NCBI RefSeq assembly: GCF_013315265.1
Contig: NZ_JABUFE010000006.1
Span: 155,381-219,380 of the forward strand
Length of the DNA stretch: 64,000 nucleotides
Reading direction: 5' to 3'
Source of the DNA: Parasulfitobacter algicola
GTDB lineage: Bacteria; Pseudomonadota; Alphaproteobacteria; Rhodobacterales; Rhodobacteraceae
Part shown: positions 1 to 8,877 of the stretch, in pieces
Layout of the letters: every line of letters begins with the position of its first letter
Numbering within the stretch: position 1 is the first letter of the stretch
Translations under genes and position numbers: made by a program
Notes under the pieces: model-generated
The model's database searches: none
Told to the model about the DNA's origin: nothing
Seen by the model: the letters and a program-made list of their open reading frames with translations, nothing else

Positions 1-895
1 TAATATCACGCGGTAGGCCGACCATGTAATTTCGCAATAGATAAATCGCCAGCGGCAGTCCGAACCCGGTATGCGCAAGCCATATGCCCACAAAACTTTG
101 CCCGATACCCACCTGATTATGCAGGTTCAAAAGCGGCACCAATGCCAACTGCAACGGCACAACCAGTAAGCCCACGACAGCCGCAATCAACAGACCGCGC
201 CCCGGAAATTCCATCCATGCCAATGCATAGGCGGCAAACGCAGCAATCAGGATCGGGATGATCGTGGCAGGAATAGTAACGGTGAATGTGTTGACAAAGT
301 TTATGAACAACCCTTCGTCGGCAAATAAAAGTTGTCGAAACGTCTGCCCTTGCTCAATAGCGTTTTTGCGTTCCAGTTCATTTTTGCCCGTCAAAACAGT
401 GGCATAGTTATTCAACGTCAGATCTGGCGGCGTTTCCGCCAGAATATAAATACGTGGGCCCTGGCCAGAAAACTCTTCTGCATTTTCTGCCCGAAAGCTG
501 CCATCAGTGTTCACAGTCAAAGTGCCGCCGCGACGCAATTCAACCGTTTCACCAGCGGTATATTGCGAAGGTGCTGCCCCGCGCGTGCCAAAGGCAATCA
601 CTGTTCCTTCGCCATCGGGAAATCTGTCTGCAACTTCAGCATCTGCAAAGATATTGCCTTCGATCACGTAAAGCCCGTTTTGCTGTTCCATACCGCTGGT
701 CGAGGCACGTCCGCGAAAAGTCAGATCAACGGAAAAAGGGGCCTGCCACCACCCCGATGCGCTGATCTGATCACGATCCCGAAACGAAGACACTAGCAAC
801 CCCACTGTTGGGATCAGCCAAAGCAAGACCAGTACAACAACACTTATATTAACCGCCCAACCAAGGCTGGATTTGGTTCCTGCATTATTATCCAT
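1..895 (-). CDS. aglG: Alpha-glucoside ABC transporter permease AglG (3' end beyond left edge)
   Basis: This is the second inner-membrane permease of a binding-protein-dependent alpha-glucoside importer. The start ATG is at 895-893, preceded by AAAGGATCACGAT, a good ribosome site. The first transmembrane helix (about residues 12-35) is followed by a large extracytoplasmic insertion of roughly 160 residues before the conserved permease helices begin. That insertion is known for AglG/GanQ-type maltose-family permeases. The EAA loop and C-terminus lie off the window. It follows aglF by 15 bases and is in one operon with aglE and aglF. The family call is firm; the substrate (sucrose, trehalose, maltose or other alpha-glucosides) is inferred from the Sinorhizobium agl system. 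Confidence 0.9.
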   Translation of the reverse strand, partial: MDNNAGTKSSLGWAVNISVVVLVLLWLIPTVGLLVSSFRDRDQISASGWWQAPFSVDLTFRGRASTSGMEQQNGLYVIEGNIFADAEVADRFPDGEGTVIAFGTRGAAPSQYTAGETVELRRGGTLTVNTDGSFRAENAEEFSGQGPRIYILAETPPDLTLNNYATVLTGKNELERKNAIEQGQTFRQLLFADEGLFINFVNTFTVTIPATIIPILIAAFAAYALAWMEFPGRGLLIAAVVGLLVVPLQLALVPLLNLHNQVGIGQSFVGIWLAHTGFGLPLAIYLLRNYMVGLPRDI

Positions 896-910
896 ATCGT
901 GATCCTTTCC

Positions 911-1888
911 CTAGCGCATTTCTTTGCGGGCCTGGACAATGTTCCAGATCATCACAGGTAAAACGACCAACATAATCACAAAGGCCACAGCCGTCGCGCG
1001 TCCATCGTCACGGAACATGTAACTCATCATATAACTGGGCAGAATTTGGGTGCCGAAATTCCCGCTCGTCATCGTATAAACGATATCGAAAACCTTAAGC
1101 ACAAGGATGGTGATTGTCGTCCAGACAACCATAATTGTCCCAACAATTTGCGGCACTTTGATCTTAAAGAAAATCTGTACGGGGCCAGCGCCATCAATGA
1201 TCGCCGCCTCTATCGTTTCTTCGGGAATACCACGCAACGCCCCTGACAGGATGACCATGGCAAAGCCCGTCTGGATCCAGATCAGGATCACCATCAGAAA
1301 GAAGTTATTCCAAAACGGGATCAGCATGATGTCGACCGGCTCACCACCAAAAAAGACAATGATTGCATTAATCAAACCAATATCGGGATTGTTCGAATAG
1401 ACCATTTTCCAGATCAGTGATGCGCCTACAAAAGAAATCGCCATCGGCATAAAGATCAAAGATTTGGCGATGTTGCCCCAGCTTAGCCTGTCGGTCAGTT
1501 GTGCGACCAGAAGACCCAGAAAAGTCGACATTGCAGGCACAACCAGAACCCAAAGCAGATTGTTCACGAAAGCCTCGCGGAATTCGGCATCGCCAAACAT
1601 TGATGTATAGTTTCCAAACCAGATGAATTCATCGCCTGCGCGATTGAACAGCGACCTGTAGAACGATCCGACCACAGGATAGACCAAATAAAGGCCCAGG
1701 GCCAAAACCGCAGGCATCAGAAACAGCCATGGTCGAATTCTGTTGGCACGATTTATATTGCGGCCAATGTTCGGACCCGATGCGGGGTAAAGCACCTTAT
1801 CCAGAAACAGGTTTGAGGCATAAAAATACCCAACACACCCACCAACACCGATCAGGATCGTCAATACACCTTGCAAAAGCGGGGACAT
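911..1888 (-). CDS. aglF: Alpha-glucoside ABC transporter permease AglF
   Basis: A 325-residue MalF-type inner-membrane permease. It has an extra N-terminal helix (about residues 5-30), then a helix cluster and the EAA loop that contacts the ATPase, seen as EAAIIDGAGPVQIFFKIKVP at about residue 225. The start at 1888 has AAGGAG nine bases upstream. It lies between aglE (65-base gap) and aglG (15-base gap) on the same strand, so the three are almost certainly co-transcribed. The ATPase subunit aglK and glucosidase aglA, usual members of this cluster, would be expected beyond the left edge. Confidence 0.92.
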   Translation of the reverse strand: MSPLLQGVLTILIGVGGCVGYFYASNLFLDKVLYPASGPNIGRNINRANRIRPWLFLMPAVLALGLYLVYPVVGSFYRSLFNRAGDEFIWFGNYTSMFGDAEFREAFVNNLLWVLVVPAMSTFLGLLVAQLTDRLSWGNIAKSLIFMPMAISFVGASLIWKMVYSNNPDIGLINAIIVFFGGEPVDIMLIPFWNNFFLMVILIWIQTGFAMVILSGALRGIPEETIEAAIIDGAGPVQIFFKIKVPQIVGTIMVVWTTITILVLKVFDIVYTMTSGNFGTQILPSYMMSYMFRDDGRATAVAFVIMLVVLPVMIWNIVQARKEMR

Positions 1889-1953
1889 GGCGCGATCTCC
1901 TTGGTTTTGAATTCAAGGGGTCACGGGCTGATCGTGCAGCCCGTGATAAAGTC

Positions 1954-3309
1954 TTATTGGATTGAATTCCAGCGTTGCTGAACTTCGCCAGCCACAGTGG
2001 CCGCGTCTGAACCTGAACTATAATCGATCATCGCTTTCCAAAACGCGCCCGATCCAATTTCACCCGGCATAAGGTCGGATCCATCAAATCGGAATGTCGT
2101 CGCATTCAGCAATACATCGCCCAAAGCGCGGTTTGTATCGTTTGAATAAAGCTCTGTGTTGACGCCCTTGTGGGGGGTCAAGAACCCGGACAACGCCATC
2201 CACGTTTCATGCGCGATGGGTGTTTTCAGGTATTCAATCAGCGCCCGGGCGCCTTCGCTGTCGTTAGTGATCGACCACATCGTTCCCGCGCCAAGAACGG
2301 GGTTACCTAAGTCTTGTTCGGCATAGGATGGGAAGTAGAAAAAATCGACATCCACGCCCATTTCAGTTCCGTCAGGAAAGAATGTCGGGATAAAAGACGC
2401 CTGACGGTGCATGTAGCATTTCGGCGGAAGCGTGAATAACCCGCCTGCACTGTCGCGAAAATCGATTGTGACAATCGAAGATGCGTCGCCGTCAACATAG
2501 TCATCATTACGCGCGAAATATCCGAACTCCTCGATCGCCGCCACAACGCGGGGATCATCAAACGGAATTTCATTGCTGACCCACTGGTCATAGACTTCAG
2601 GCGGTTGCGTCCGCAGCATCATATCTTCGACCCAATCGGTGGCAGGCCACCCCTTGGCAGCGCCCGAATCCAGGCCAATACACCATGGGGTTGCACCATC
2701 TTCGACGATCAGATCGGTTAGCTCTTTCAGCTCTTCCATCGTTTGGGGGATATCATAGCCAGCCTCATCAAACTGTTCTGGGGAATACCAAACCAGCGAT
2801 TTTAGGTCGACTTTGTAAAAGAAACCGAACAGCTGATCTTCACCGCTCTCATTCGCAAATGTCGCAAGATCAACCCAGGAATCGCCGGCTGCATAATTCT
2901 CGGTCAGCCAGTCAGCTGTGGCGTCATCAAGGGGGGCCACAAGTCCCTGCCCCGCCAGATCTGAGGCCAGACCCGGCTGCGGAAACACCGCAACATTTGG
3001 TGCAGAATTGGCGCGTGCAGAAATGACGATATCGTTTTCAAAGCTTTCGGAGCCGGAATAGTTGACCGTTGCCCCGGTTGCCTCTTCAAAATAGGACAGA
3101 ACTTGCGTCACAAGATCATTGTCAGCACCGGTCCAAGGGCCAGTTACTGTGACTATTTGTCCGCTAAGGTCATATTGATCTGCAAACGCAGTATAACTGT
3201 CCCAGTTGAAATCCCCATAACCGATGTCAAATGGCAAATCGGCGACGGCTTGTGACGCACTTAAGCCAAATGCACATATAACGGCCCCCGAACAGAGCAG
3301 ATGTTTCAT
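1954..3309 (-). CDS. aglE: Alpha-glucoside periplasmic binding protein AglE
   Basis: This is the solute-binding component that captures alpha-glucosides in the periplasm. I place the start at 3309 (MKHLLCSGAVICAFG), giving 451 residues, because GGGAGGATATC precedes it directly and a signal peptide then starts at residue 1 with a likely cleavage after Ala-Val-Ala at about 23. An in-frame extension to 3372 has no such support. The N-terminal mature region contains GDFNWDSYTAF, typical of AglE-like family 1 binding proteins. It is first in the aglEFG operon and divergent from the regulator aglR. Confidence 0.93.
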   Translation of the reverse strand: MKHLLCSGAVICAFGLSASQAVADLPFDIGYGDFNWDSYTAFADQYDLSGQIVTVTGPWTGADNDLVTQVLSYFEEATGATVNYSGSESFENDIVISARANSAPNVAVFPQPGLASDLAGQGLVAPLDDATADWLTENYAAGDSWVDLATFANESGEDQLFGFFYKVDLKSLVWYSPEQFDEAGYDIPQTMEELKELTDLIVEDGATPWCIGLDSGAAKGWPATDWVEDMMLRTQPPEVYDQWVSNEIPFDDPRVVAAIEEFGYFARNDDYVDGDASSIVTIDFRDSAGGLFTLPPKCYMHRQASFIPTFFPDGTEMGVDVDFFYFPSYAEQDLGNPVLGAGTMWSITNDSEGARALIEYLKTPIAHETWMALSGFLTPHKGVNTELYSNDTNRALGDVLLNATTFRFDGSDLMPGEIGSGAFWKAMIDYSSGSDAATVAGEVQQRWNSIQ

Positions 3310-3375
3310 GATATCCTCCCAGATCGCAGAGATTCCCCTGCATTTTAAAAAAGTCCAAAACGCCGGAATCATTTG

Positions 3376-3385
3376 AAAGCGCTTT
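3376..3385. promoter_or_regulatory. Candidate AglR operator, aglE side
   Basis: A perfect palindrome AAAGCGCTTT inside TTTGAAAGCGCTTTGG. The same core with the same TTTGG tail recurs at 3544-3553. LacI/GalR regulators bind palindromes of this kind with a central CG. It sits 67 bases upstream of the aglE start, where it could block the aglEFG promoter. AglR is the obvious ligand, by inference. Confidence 0.7.
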
Positions 3386-3543
3386 GGTTAACACCCAAAG
3401 TGACGTTAGCGTTAACCATCTGTCAATGCCCTAGGTTGAATTACTTTTTAAAACAGGACTTTCTTTGCAGCTGCAGAAAGACGATGTAGGTATTATTTTA
3501 TTTTGACCGAATGATTTTAGATTGATATTGCAGACAGGTAATA

Positions 3544-3553
3544 AAAGCGCTTT
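3544..3553. promoter_or_regulatory. Candidate AglR operator, aglR side
   Basis: A second AAAGCGCTTT palindrome, within ATAAAAGCGCTTTGG, ending 13 bases before the aglR start codon. This placement suggests autoregulation by blocking transcript elongation or initiation. The centre-to-centre distance to the first copy is 168 bases, which is 16 helical turns at 10.5 bases per turn. DNA looping between the two sites is therefore possible. Confidence 0.7.
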
Positions 3554-3566
3554 GGTGTGTTATCTT

Positions 3567-4595
3567 ATGAATTTGAAAGAACTGGCTGAAAATCTTGGAT
3601 TGTCACAAACAACGGTAAGCCGCGCGCTAAATGGCTATCCAGAGGTAAGTGAAGCCACCCGCGTGCGTGTCCTGCAAGCCGCTGAGCAATATAACTATCG
3701 TCCGAACACCCGCGCCAAAGGCCTTGCGACGGGGCGATCAATGGCCATCGGTCACGTTATTTCAACCTCAACCAAAACTGAATTAGTTAACCCGATTTTC
3801 GCTGATTTCATTGCCGGTGCCGGCGAAACCTATGCGAAAAATGGCTATGACATGCTGTTGTCAATTGTTTCTGACGATGAAGAGGCGCGCGTGTATCGTG
3901 ATCTGAAAGCCAAGGGTACAATTGACGGCATTATTATTCATGCCCCTAAGGTCAACGATTTACGCATCCCCTTACTACAGCAGCTTGATTTGCCTTTTCT
4001 GGTACATGGCCGATCATCCCGCGGCAGTTCTGATTATGCCTGGGTTGATGTGAACAATGAACAGGCCTTTCAGCGCGCAACTGAATTTCTGCTGGACTTG
4101 GGGCATACAAGAATTGCCCTTGTGAACGGCGATGAAAACATAGATTTCGCGAAAAAACGTCGTGACGGTTTTCTAAGTGCGATGAAAACTCGGGGCGTTG
4201 ATGTTCGGCCTGATCTTATGCGGTCCGACGACATGACAGAAGTTCATGGCTATGTGTCTGCCAAAGATATGCTCGCCTTTGACGTCCCGCCCACTGCGTT
4301 TTTAGTGGCCTCAACCATCACAGCTTATGGGGTACGCCGCGCGATTGAAGAAAGTGGCAAAGTGATGGGCCGCGAAATATCTGTAATCACCTATGATGAC
4401 GCCCTTAGCTATTTCCGCAATGGTAATGAGGTGCCCGTTTTCACCGCGACACGATCATCCGTACAGGAAGCCGGGCGCATATCGGCCGAACTTTTACTTG
4501 AAATGATCGCCAATCCGGGCTTGGGTCCGCAGCAAAGACTGCTGGAAGCACAGCTCGTCATTGGAAAATCAACGGCACCTGCCCCTAAGGACTAA
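3567..4595 (+). CDS. aglR: LacI-family transcriptional regulator AglR
   Basis: A 342-residue LacI/GalR repressor. The start at 3567 puts the helix-turn-helix NLKELAENLGLSQTTVSRAL at residues 2-21, as in all members. The 15-residue upstream extension would read through the operator palindrome and lacks a ribosome site. The rest is a type I periplasmic-binding-like sensor domain. It is divergent from aglEFG and followed after 7 bases by glk, so it probably controls alpha-glucoside uptake in response to a sugar. The exact inducer cannot be read from the sequence. Confidence 0.92.
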   Translation: MNLKELAENLGLSQTTVSRALNGYPEVSEATRVRVLQAAEQYNYRPNTRAKGLATGRSMAIGHVISTSTKTELVNPIFADFIAGAGETYAKNGYDMLLSIVSDDEEARVYRDLKAKGTIDGIIIHAPKVNDLRIPLLQQLDLPFLVHGRSSRGSSDYAWVDVNNEQAFQRATEFLLDLGHTRIALVNGDENIDFAKKRRDGFLSAMKTRGVDVRPDLMRSDDMTEVHGYVSAKDMLAFDVPPTAFLVASTITAYGVRRAIEESGKVMGREISVITYDDALSYFRNGNEVPVFTATRSSVQEAGRISAELLLEMIANPGLGPQQRLLEAQLVIGKSTAPAPKD

Positions 4596-4602
4596 AATTT
4601 TC

Positions 4603-5556
4603 ATGAAATCCTCGAAAGACATGTCATTGGTTGCCGATATCGGTGGCACCAATACCCGCGTGGCATTGGTTCATGAAAATACTGTTCGCCAGGACAGCAT
4701 CAAGCGGTTTCGAAATGCGGAGTTTTCGAATCTTGAAGTGATCCTGAAGACATATCTTGACGGTCATCGCGTTGATGTCGACGCAGTGTGTCTGGCTGTT
4801 GCAGGCCCTGTTCAGGAAAATCGCGCACAGATGACCAATCTGGACTGGGATATTGAATGTCAGTCGATCAAAGCGGCCACCAATGCCTATGATGTTACAA
4901 TCCTGAATGATCTTCAGGCACAAGGGCATGCGCTTGATCAGTTGCCGGCCGACCAGCTTTATCAGATTGCGCCAGGCAAAAGTCAGCATGACGGTCCAAA
5001 GCTGGTTGTCGGCGTTGGGACAGGTTTCAATGCGGCCCTTGTTGTCGAGACGGAAAAAGGTGTCGTGGCGCTTGCGTCTGAATGCGGTCACATTCAATTG
5101 CCGGCCGCGACAGATGATCAACTTGCTTTGTTTAAGTTCATTCAGGCCGATCATGGATTTTGTTCTGTCGAAGATGCCGTATCAGGTCGTGGGCTGGTCA
5201 ATATATATCGCTGGATGGCCCAAGGCACCGCAAACCCGGATGTCACCGCAAAAGAAATCGTCGAGGCCTGTGACGCTGGTCACAAAAACCCCCAGGCCGC
5301 CGCTGGAAAGTTGTTTTGCAAACTTCTGGGACATATCACCGGGGATCTGGCGCTGACACAATTGCCCCATGGTGGTCTATATTTCGTGGGTGGCGTCGCT
5401 CGGGCATTTACATCGCATTTGATACAATTTGGATTTTATGATGCCTTCAAGGACAAGGGGCGTTTCAGTGAATTCATGTCCCATTTCCAAATATTTATAG
5501 TCCATGACGACTTTGCAGCCCTGAATGGGGCAGCGTCATACCTGTCAAAAAGATAA
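4603..5556 (+). CDS. glk: Glucokinase
   Basis: Phosphorylates glucose released from imported alpha-glucosides, using ATP. About 317 residues, the usual length for the bacterial Glk family. The N-terminal phosphate-binding motif ADIGGTNTRVAL, the NDLQAQGHAL catalytic-Asp region and GVGTGFN are all present. I use the start at 4603, which has AAGGA eleven bases upstream inside the aglR end. An ATG at 4621 (MSLVADIGG) is a realistic alternative but has only one base between GAAAGA and the codon. It is in one operon with aglR, which links sugar sensing to the first step of glycolysis or the Entner-Doudoroff pathway. Confidence 0.93.
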   Translation: MKSSKDMSLVADIGGTNTRVALVHENTVRQDSIKRFRNAEFSNLEVILKTYLDGHRVDVDAVCLAVAGPVQENRAQMTNLDWDIECQSIKAATNAYDVTILNDLQAQGHALDQLPADQLYQIAPGKSQHDGPKLVVGVGTGFNAALVVETEKGVVALASECGHIQLPAATDDQLALFKFIQADHGFCSVEDAVSGRGLVNIYRWMAQGTANPDVTAKEIVEACDAGHKNPQAAAGKLFCKLLGHITGDLALTQLPHGGLYFVGGVARAFTSHLIQFGFYDAFKDKGRFSEFMSHFQIFIVHDDFAALNGAASYLSKR

Positions 5557-5679
5557 AATCCGCGAACGCATCCATTAGGTTTTAGAAACGATTTCTTAAA
5601 ACTCAGCCCCTTAAACCTGTCTCACAGGACGAAAAGGGGATTCCCAAGATGCTGACAAGATATCCGTACGAGAGTGACA

Positions 5680-5952
5680 ATGGCTGAAACTATTCTGCTG
5701 CCATCGCGCCTGGATGTAAAAGCGGCACCAGGCCTTCACAAAACATTGTCACCTATGGACGGTGACGTTGTTCTTGATGCAAGCGGCGTGACCCATATCG
5801 GAACGCAGTGTTTACAAGTGATATTGGCGTGCAAACAAAAACTGGACGCCGCTAATACAACCCTTCGCCTGGAAAATCTAAGTACAGATTGCACAGAACA
5901 ATTGGCTCTTTTTGGGCTTGATTCAAACTTTTCGACGGAGACAGCAACATGA
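5680..5952 (+). CDS. STAS-domain protein at the head of the che operon (CheS/CheX-position)
   Basis: A 90-residue protein made up almost entirely of one STAS domain: a beta strand around residues 3-8, then DGDVVLDASGVTHIGTQCLQ, the typical strand-loop with a position equivalent to the phospho-Ser/Thr of anti-sigma antagonists. The start at 5680 is chosen because the GTG two codons earlier adds nothing. Its stop overlaps the cheY start by four bases (ATGA), so it is translationally coupled. In alphaproteobacterial che operons a small protein in this place (for example CheS of Sinorhizobium meliloti) works with CheA to drain phosphate from CheY. That role is an inference here. Confidence 0.8.
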   Translation: MAETILLPSRLDVKAAPGLHKTLSPMDGDVVLDASGVTHIGTQCLQVILACKQKLDAANTTLRLENLSTDCTEQLALFGLDSNFSTETAT

Positions 5953-6317
5953 GTTTAAGTGTCCTTGCTGTAGATGACAGTCGCACGATGCGCGACATGA
6001 TTTCAATTGCCCTGAAACAGGCAGGTATTGAACCGACATTGGCGGAAGATGGCGAACATGGGCTGGAAGTCTTGGCCGACATGACGCCCCCTGATGTGAT
6101 CATCACAGATATCAATATGCCCAAGCTGGATGGATTTGGTTTCATTGATGCGGTTCGCAAACAAAACAAGCATCAAGGCATTCCCATTTTGGTTCTAACA
6201 ACCGAAAGCGCGGAAACCCTGAAAGCACGCGCCAGACAAGCTGGTGCAACAGGTTGGATCGTTAAACCATTCGATCCTGTGAAACTTGTGCGCGCTCTTA
6301 AAATGGTTGCCGGATAG
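5949..6317 (+). CDS. cheY: Chemotaxis response regulator CheY (first copy)
   Basis: A 122-residue stand-alone receiver domain. Acidic pair Asp9-Asp10, phospho-acceptor Asp54 in IITDINMPK, the Thr of LVLTTES and the Lys of IVKPF are all in place. Phosphorylated by CheA, it would bind the flagellar switch or act as a phosphate sink. It overlaps the STAS gene by four bases and is 12 bases before cheA. Confidence 0.93.
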   Translation: MSLSVLAVDDSRTMRDMISIALKQAGIEPTLAEDGEHGLEVLADMTPPDVIITDINMPKLDGFGFIDAVRKQNKHQGIPILVLTTESAETLKARARQAGATGWIVKPFDPVKLVRALKMVAG

Positions 6318-6329
6318 GAAGGACAGTCG

Positions 6330-8405
6330 ATGACCAGCACCGACCCAATGGCCGAAATCCGGGCTTCGTTTTTCATCGAATGCGAAGAGCTTCTTGAATC
6401 ACTTCAAGATGGCCTTGAAGCATTGGGGTCTGGCGATTCTGATCCTGAAACCATCAACATCGTTTTTCGAGCTGTTCATTCTATTAAAGGCGGTGCAGGT
6501 GCGTTTGGGTTGGACCAGCTTGTCGAATTTGCCCACAGCTATGAAACGGTGTTGGACGGCGTTCGATCTGGTGAAACTGAAATTACACCTGATCTGATGC
6601 GTCTTCTTTTTCAATCAGGCGACATTCTATCTGATCTTGTGCGGCTGTCCCGTGACGATGAGCCCATTGAAAAATCCCTGACTGAAGCCACATACGCAGC
6701 GCTTAAAGAAGTCGCAGGATCCTCTGATGAGGAAGAGCCGGAAGCCGACATCGATTTTCAACCCATGGGTTTGGCGTTTGATTTCGCGGATCTAGCTGAA
6801 GAAAAAAACGCGTTCATAATCACATTTAAACCCGAAGCAGAATTATTTACGTCAGGCAATGAACCCCTGCATCTATTTCGTACCCTTGCCGAACTTGGAA
6901 ATATTACAGTCACATGTGACGCAAGCGCACTTCCTATCATCGAAGATATGGACATCGCCCAAGGGTATCTAAGCTGGACATTGCGCCTTGAGACAGACGC
7001 CGAAAAAACTGCAGTACAGGAAGTCTTTGAATTTGTTGAAGGGCTTTGTGATCTGAAGATCGAAGACGATATTGATCTTCCGGCATTACCCGATCTTGCT
7101 CCGCTTGAGCCCGTGGCCGAAACCGTATCCGAAGCCATTGTGCCACTGTCAGCAACTGCACCTTCCGCACCAGCTGAAGCCAAGACCGCCGCTGCGCCAA
7201 AACCGACAGTTCGTGTCGACCTGGAACGCGTGGACAGGTTGGTCAATCTGGTCGGTGAGTTGGTAATTAACCAGGCAATGCTGTCACAAAGCATATCAGA
7301 CACGGGTATTCCAGGCAGCTCGGAAATTGCGACCGGATTAGAAGAATTCATGCGTCTGACACGCGATATTCAAGACAGCGTCATGATGATCAGAGCGCAA
7401 CCCATTAAATCTCTTTTTCAGCGTATGTCGCGAATTGTACGTGAATCGTCAGCAGCAATCGGCAAAGACGTTAAGTTCGTCACTGAAGGTGAAAATACCG
7501 AAATTGATAAAACCGTTATTGAACGTCTTTCAGATCCGCTGACGCATATGATCCGAAATGCCGTTGACCACGGTCTTGAAAGCAACGCCGACAGAGTTGC
7601 TGCTGGAAAACCCGAACAAGGCATTGTCAAGCTAAGCGCTATCCACAGATCCGGCCGTGTCATCATTGAAATCAGCGACGATGGCGCAGGTATCAACCGC
7701 CCTAAAGTTCAGCAAATTGCTATTGAAAAAGGGCTTATCGCGAAAGATACTCAACTCAGCGACGCTGAGACAGATAATTTGCTTTTTGCGGCTGGATTTT
7801 CAACAGCGACCGAGGTTTCAAATCTTTCCGGTCGTGGTGTGGGAATGGATGTCGTGCGCAGTGCAATCCAGTCACTTGGCGGGCGCATATCGATTGCCTC
7901 AACCCCCGGAAGCGGCACAACATTCACGATAAGTCTGCCACTTACACTTGCGGTTATGGATGGCATGGTCATTAACGTTGCAGATCAGGCAATGGTAGTG
8001 CCGTTAAATTCAATTGCGGAAACACTTGCGCTTACTCAAAATGATATCGAACAACTTGGTCCAAACAAACATCTGGTACGCAACCGTGACACATTTGTTC
8101 CCTTGTTGGATCTTGGCGTAGAACTGGGATATCGGCATGCGCTGCCATCTTACGAAGGCGCTGTTGTTCTATTGATTTCACAGGAAGACGGAAGCCGCGC
8201 CGCACTTGTTGTCGATACTATTCAAGATCAACGTCAGGTCGTCATCAAAGGCCTTGAAGAAAGCTATGGTCGTGTCCCCGGTGTTGCTGCGGCAACTATT
8301 TTGGGTGACGGACAGATAGCTTTGATCCTTGACCCCACAGATATCATCTCAAACGCGTCCCTAGGTGCTGCACCTGACGACGCCCCATTCGCGATTGCAG
8401 GGTGA
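6330..8405 (+). CDS. cheA: Chemotaxis histidine kinase CheA
   Basis: A 691-residue sensor kinase core. Domain order: Hpt domain (about 5-110) with phospho-accepting His50 in FRAVHSIKGGAGAFG; a P2-like regulatory region (about 150-245); an Ala/Pro-rich linker; the dimerisation helices (from about residue 292, beginning RVDLERVDRLVNLVGELVIN); the ATPase domain with N-box HMIRNAVDHGLES and G-boxes including SGRGVGMDVV; and a C-terminal CheW-like P5 domain. It phosphorylates the two CheY proteins of this operon. No CheB is encoded beside it, which is unusual for an alphaproteobacterial che operon. Confidence 0.95.
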   Translation: MTSTDPMAEIRASFFIECEELLESLQDGLEALGSGDSDPETINIVFRAVHSIKGGAGAFGLDQLVEFAHSYETVLDGVRSGETEITPDLMRLLFQSGDILSDLVRLSRDDEPIEKSLTEATYAALKEVAGSSDEEEPEADIDFQPMGLAFDFADLAEEKNAFIITFKPEAELFTSGNEPLHLFRTLAELGNITVTCDASALPIIEDMDIAQGYLSWTLRLETDAEKTAVQEVFEFVEGLCDLKIEDDIDLPALPDLAPLEPVAETVSEAIVPLSATAPSAPAEAKTAAAPKPTVRVDLERVDRLVNLVGELVINQAMLSQSISDTGIPGSSEIATGLEEFMRLTRDIQDSVMMIRAQPIKSLFQRMSRIVRESSAAIGKDVKFVTEGENTEIDKTVIERLSDPLTHMIRNAVDHGLESNADRVAAGKPEQGIVKLSAIHRSGRVIIEISDDGAGINRPKVQQIAIEKGLIAKDTQLSDAETDNLLFAAGFSTATEVSNLSGRGVGMDVVRSAIQSLGGRISIASTPGSGTTFTISLPLTLAVMDGMVINVADQAMVVPLNSIAETLALTQNDIEQLGPNKHLVRNRDTFVPLLDLGVELGYRHALPSYEGAVVLLISQEDGSRAALVVDTIQDQRQVVIKGLEESYGRVPGVAAATILGDGQIALILDPTDIISNASLGAAPDDAPFAIAG

Positions 8406-8409
8406 AAAC

Positions 8410-8877
8410 ATGGCTGAAATGGAACTTATAAAAGAAACAGGTGATGTTGAATTGCTGTCCTTTCGCATCAGCGAACAGGAATATTCCCTTGATATCATGT
8501 CAGTTCGGGAAATTCGCAGTTGGACAAAGGCAACACCGTTGCCGCATTCCCCAAGCTATGTGCGGGGGGTCATTAATTTGCGTGGAACAGTTTTACCAAT
8601 CATTGATCTGAGTGCGCGACTGGGACTTGAGAAATCAGAACAATCTGAACGGGACGTTATAATTGTCGTGCATATGTTTGATCAGACAGTCGGGCTTTTG
8701 GTTGATGCCGTTATCGATATTCTTGCGGTACCACATAATGAAATGCAACAACCGCCCGAAATTGGCACAGACACAGGTCCAGCTTTTGTCAACGCACTGA
8801 CCCTGGTCGAAGGTCGCATGATCAGATTGCTTGATCTGGCTTCGATTATGCCCCGCACCGAAGGCAAAGCAGCCTGA
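8410..8877 (+). CDS. cheW: Chemotaxis coupling protein CheW
   Basis: A 155-residue coupling protein linking chemoreceptors to CheA in the polar arrays. Start at 8410 (MAEMELIKETG), just after the cheA stop at 8405; a longer in-frame reading overlaps cheA and has no family match. The family signature VREIRSWTKATPLPHSPSYV followed by RGVINLRGTVLPIIDL is clear. It shares one base with the cheR start (TGATG). Confidence 0.95.
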   Translation: MAEMELIKETGDVELLSFRISEQEYSLDIMSVREIRSWTKATPLPHSPSYVRGVINLRGTVLPIIDLSARLGLEKSEQSERDVIIVVHMFDQTVGLLVDAVIDILAVPHNEMQQPPEIGTDTGPAFVNALTLVEGRMIRLLDLASIMPRTEGKAA

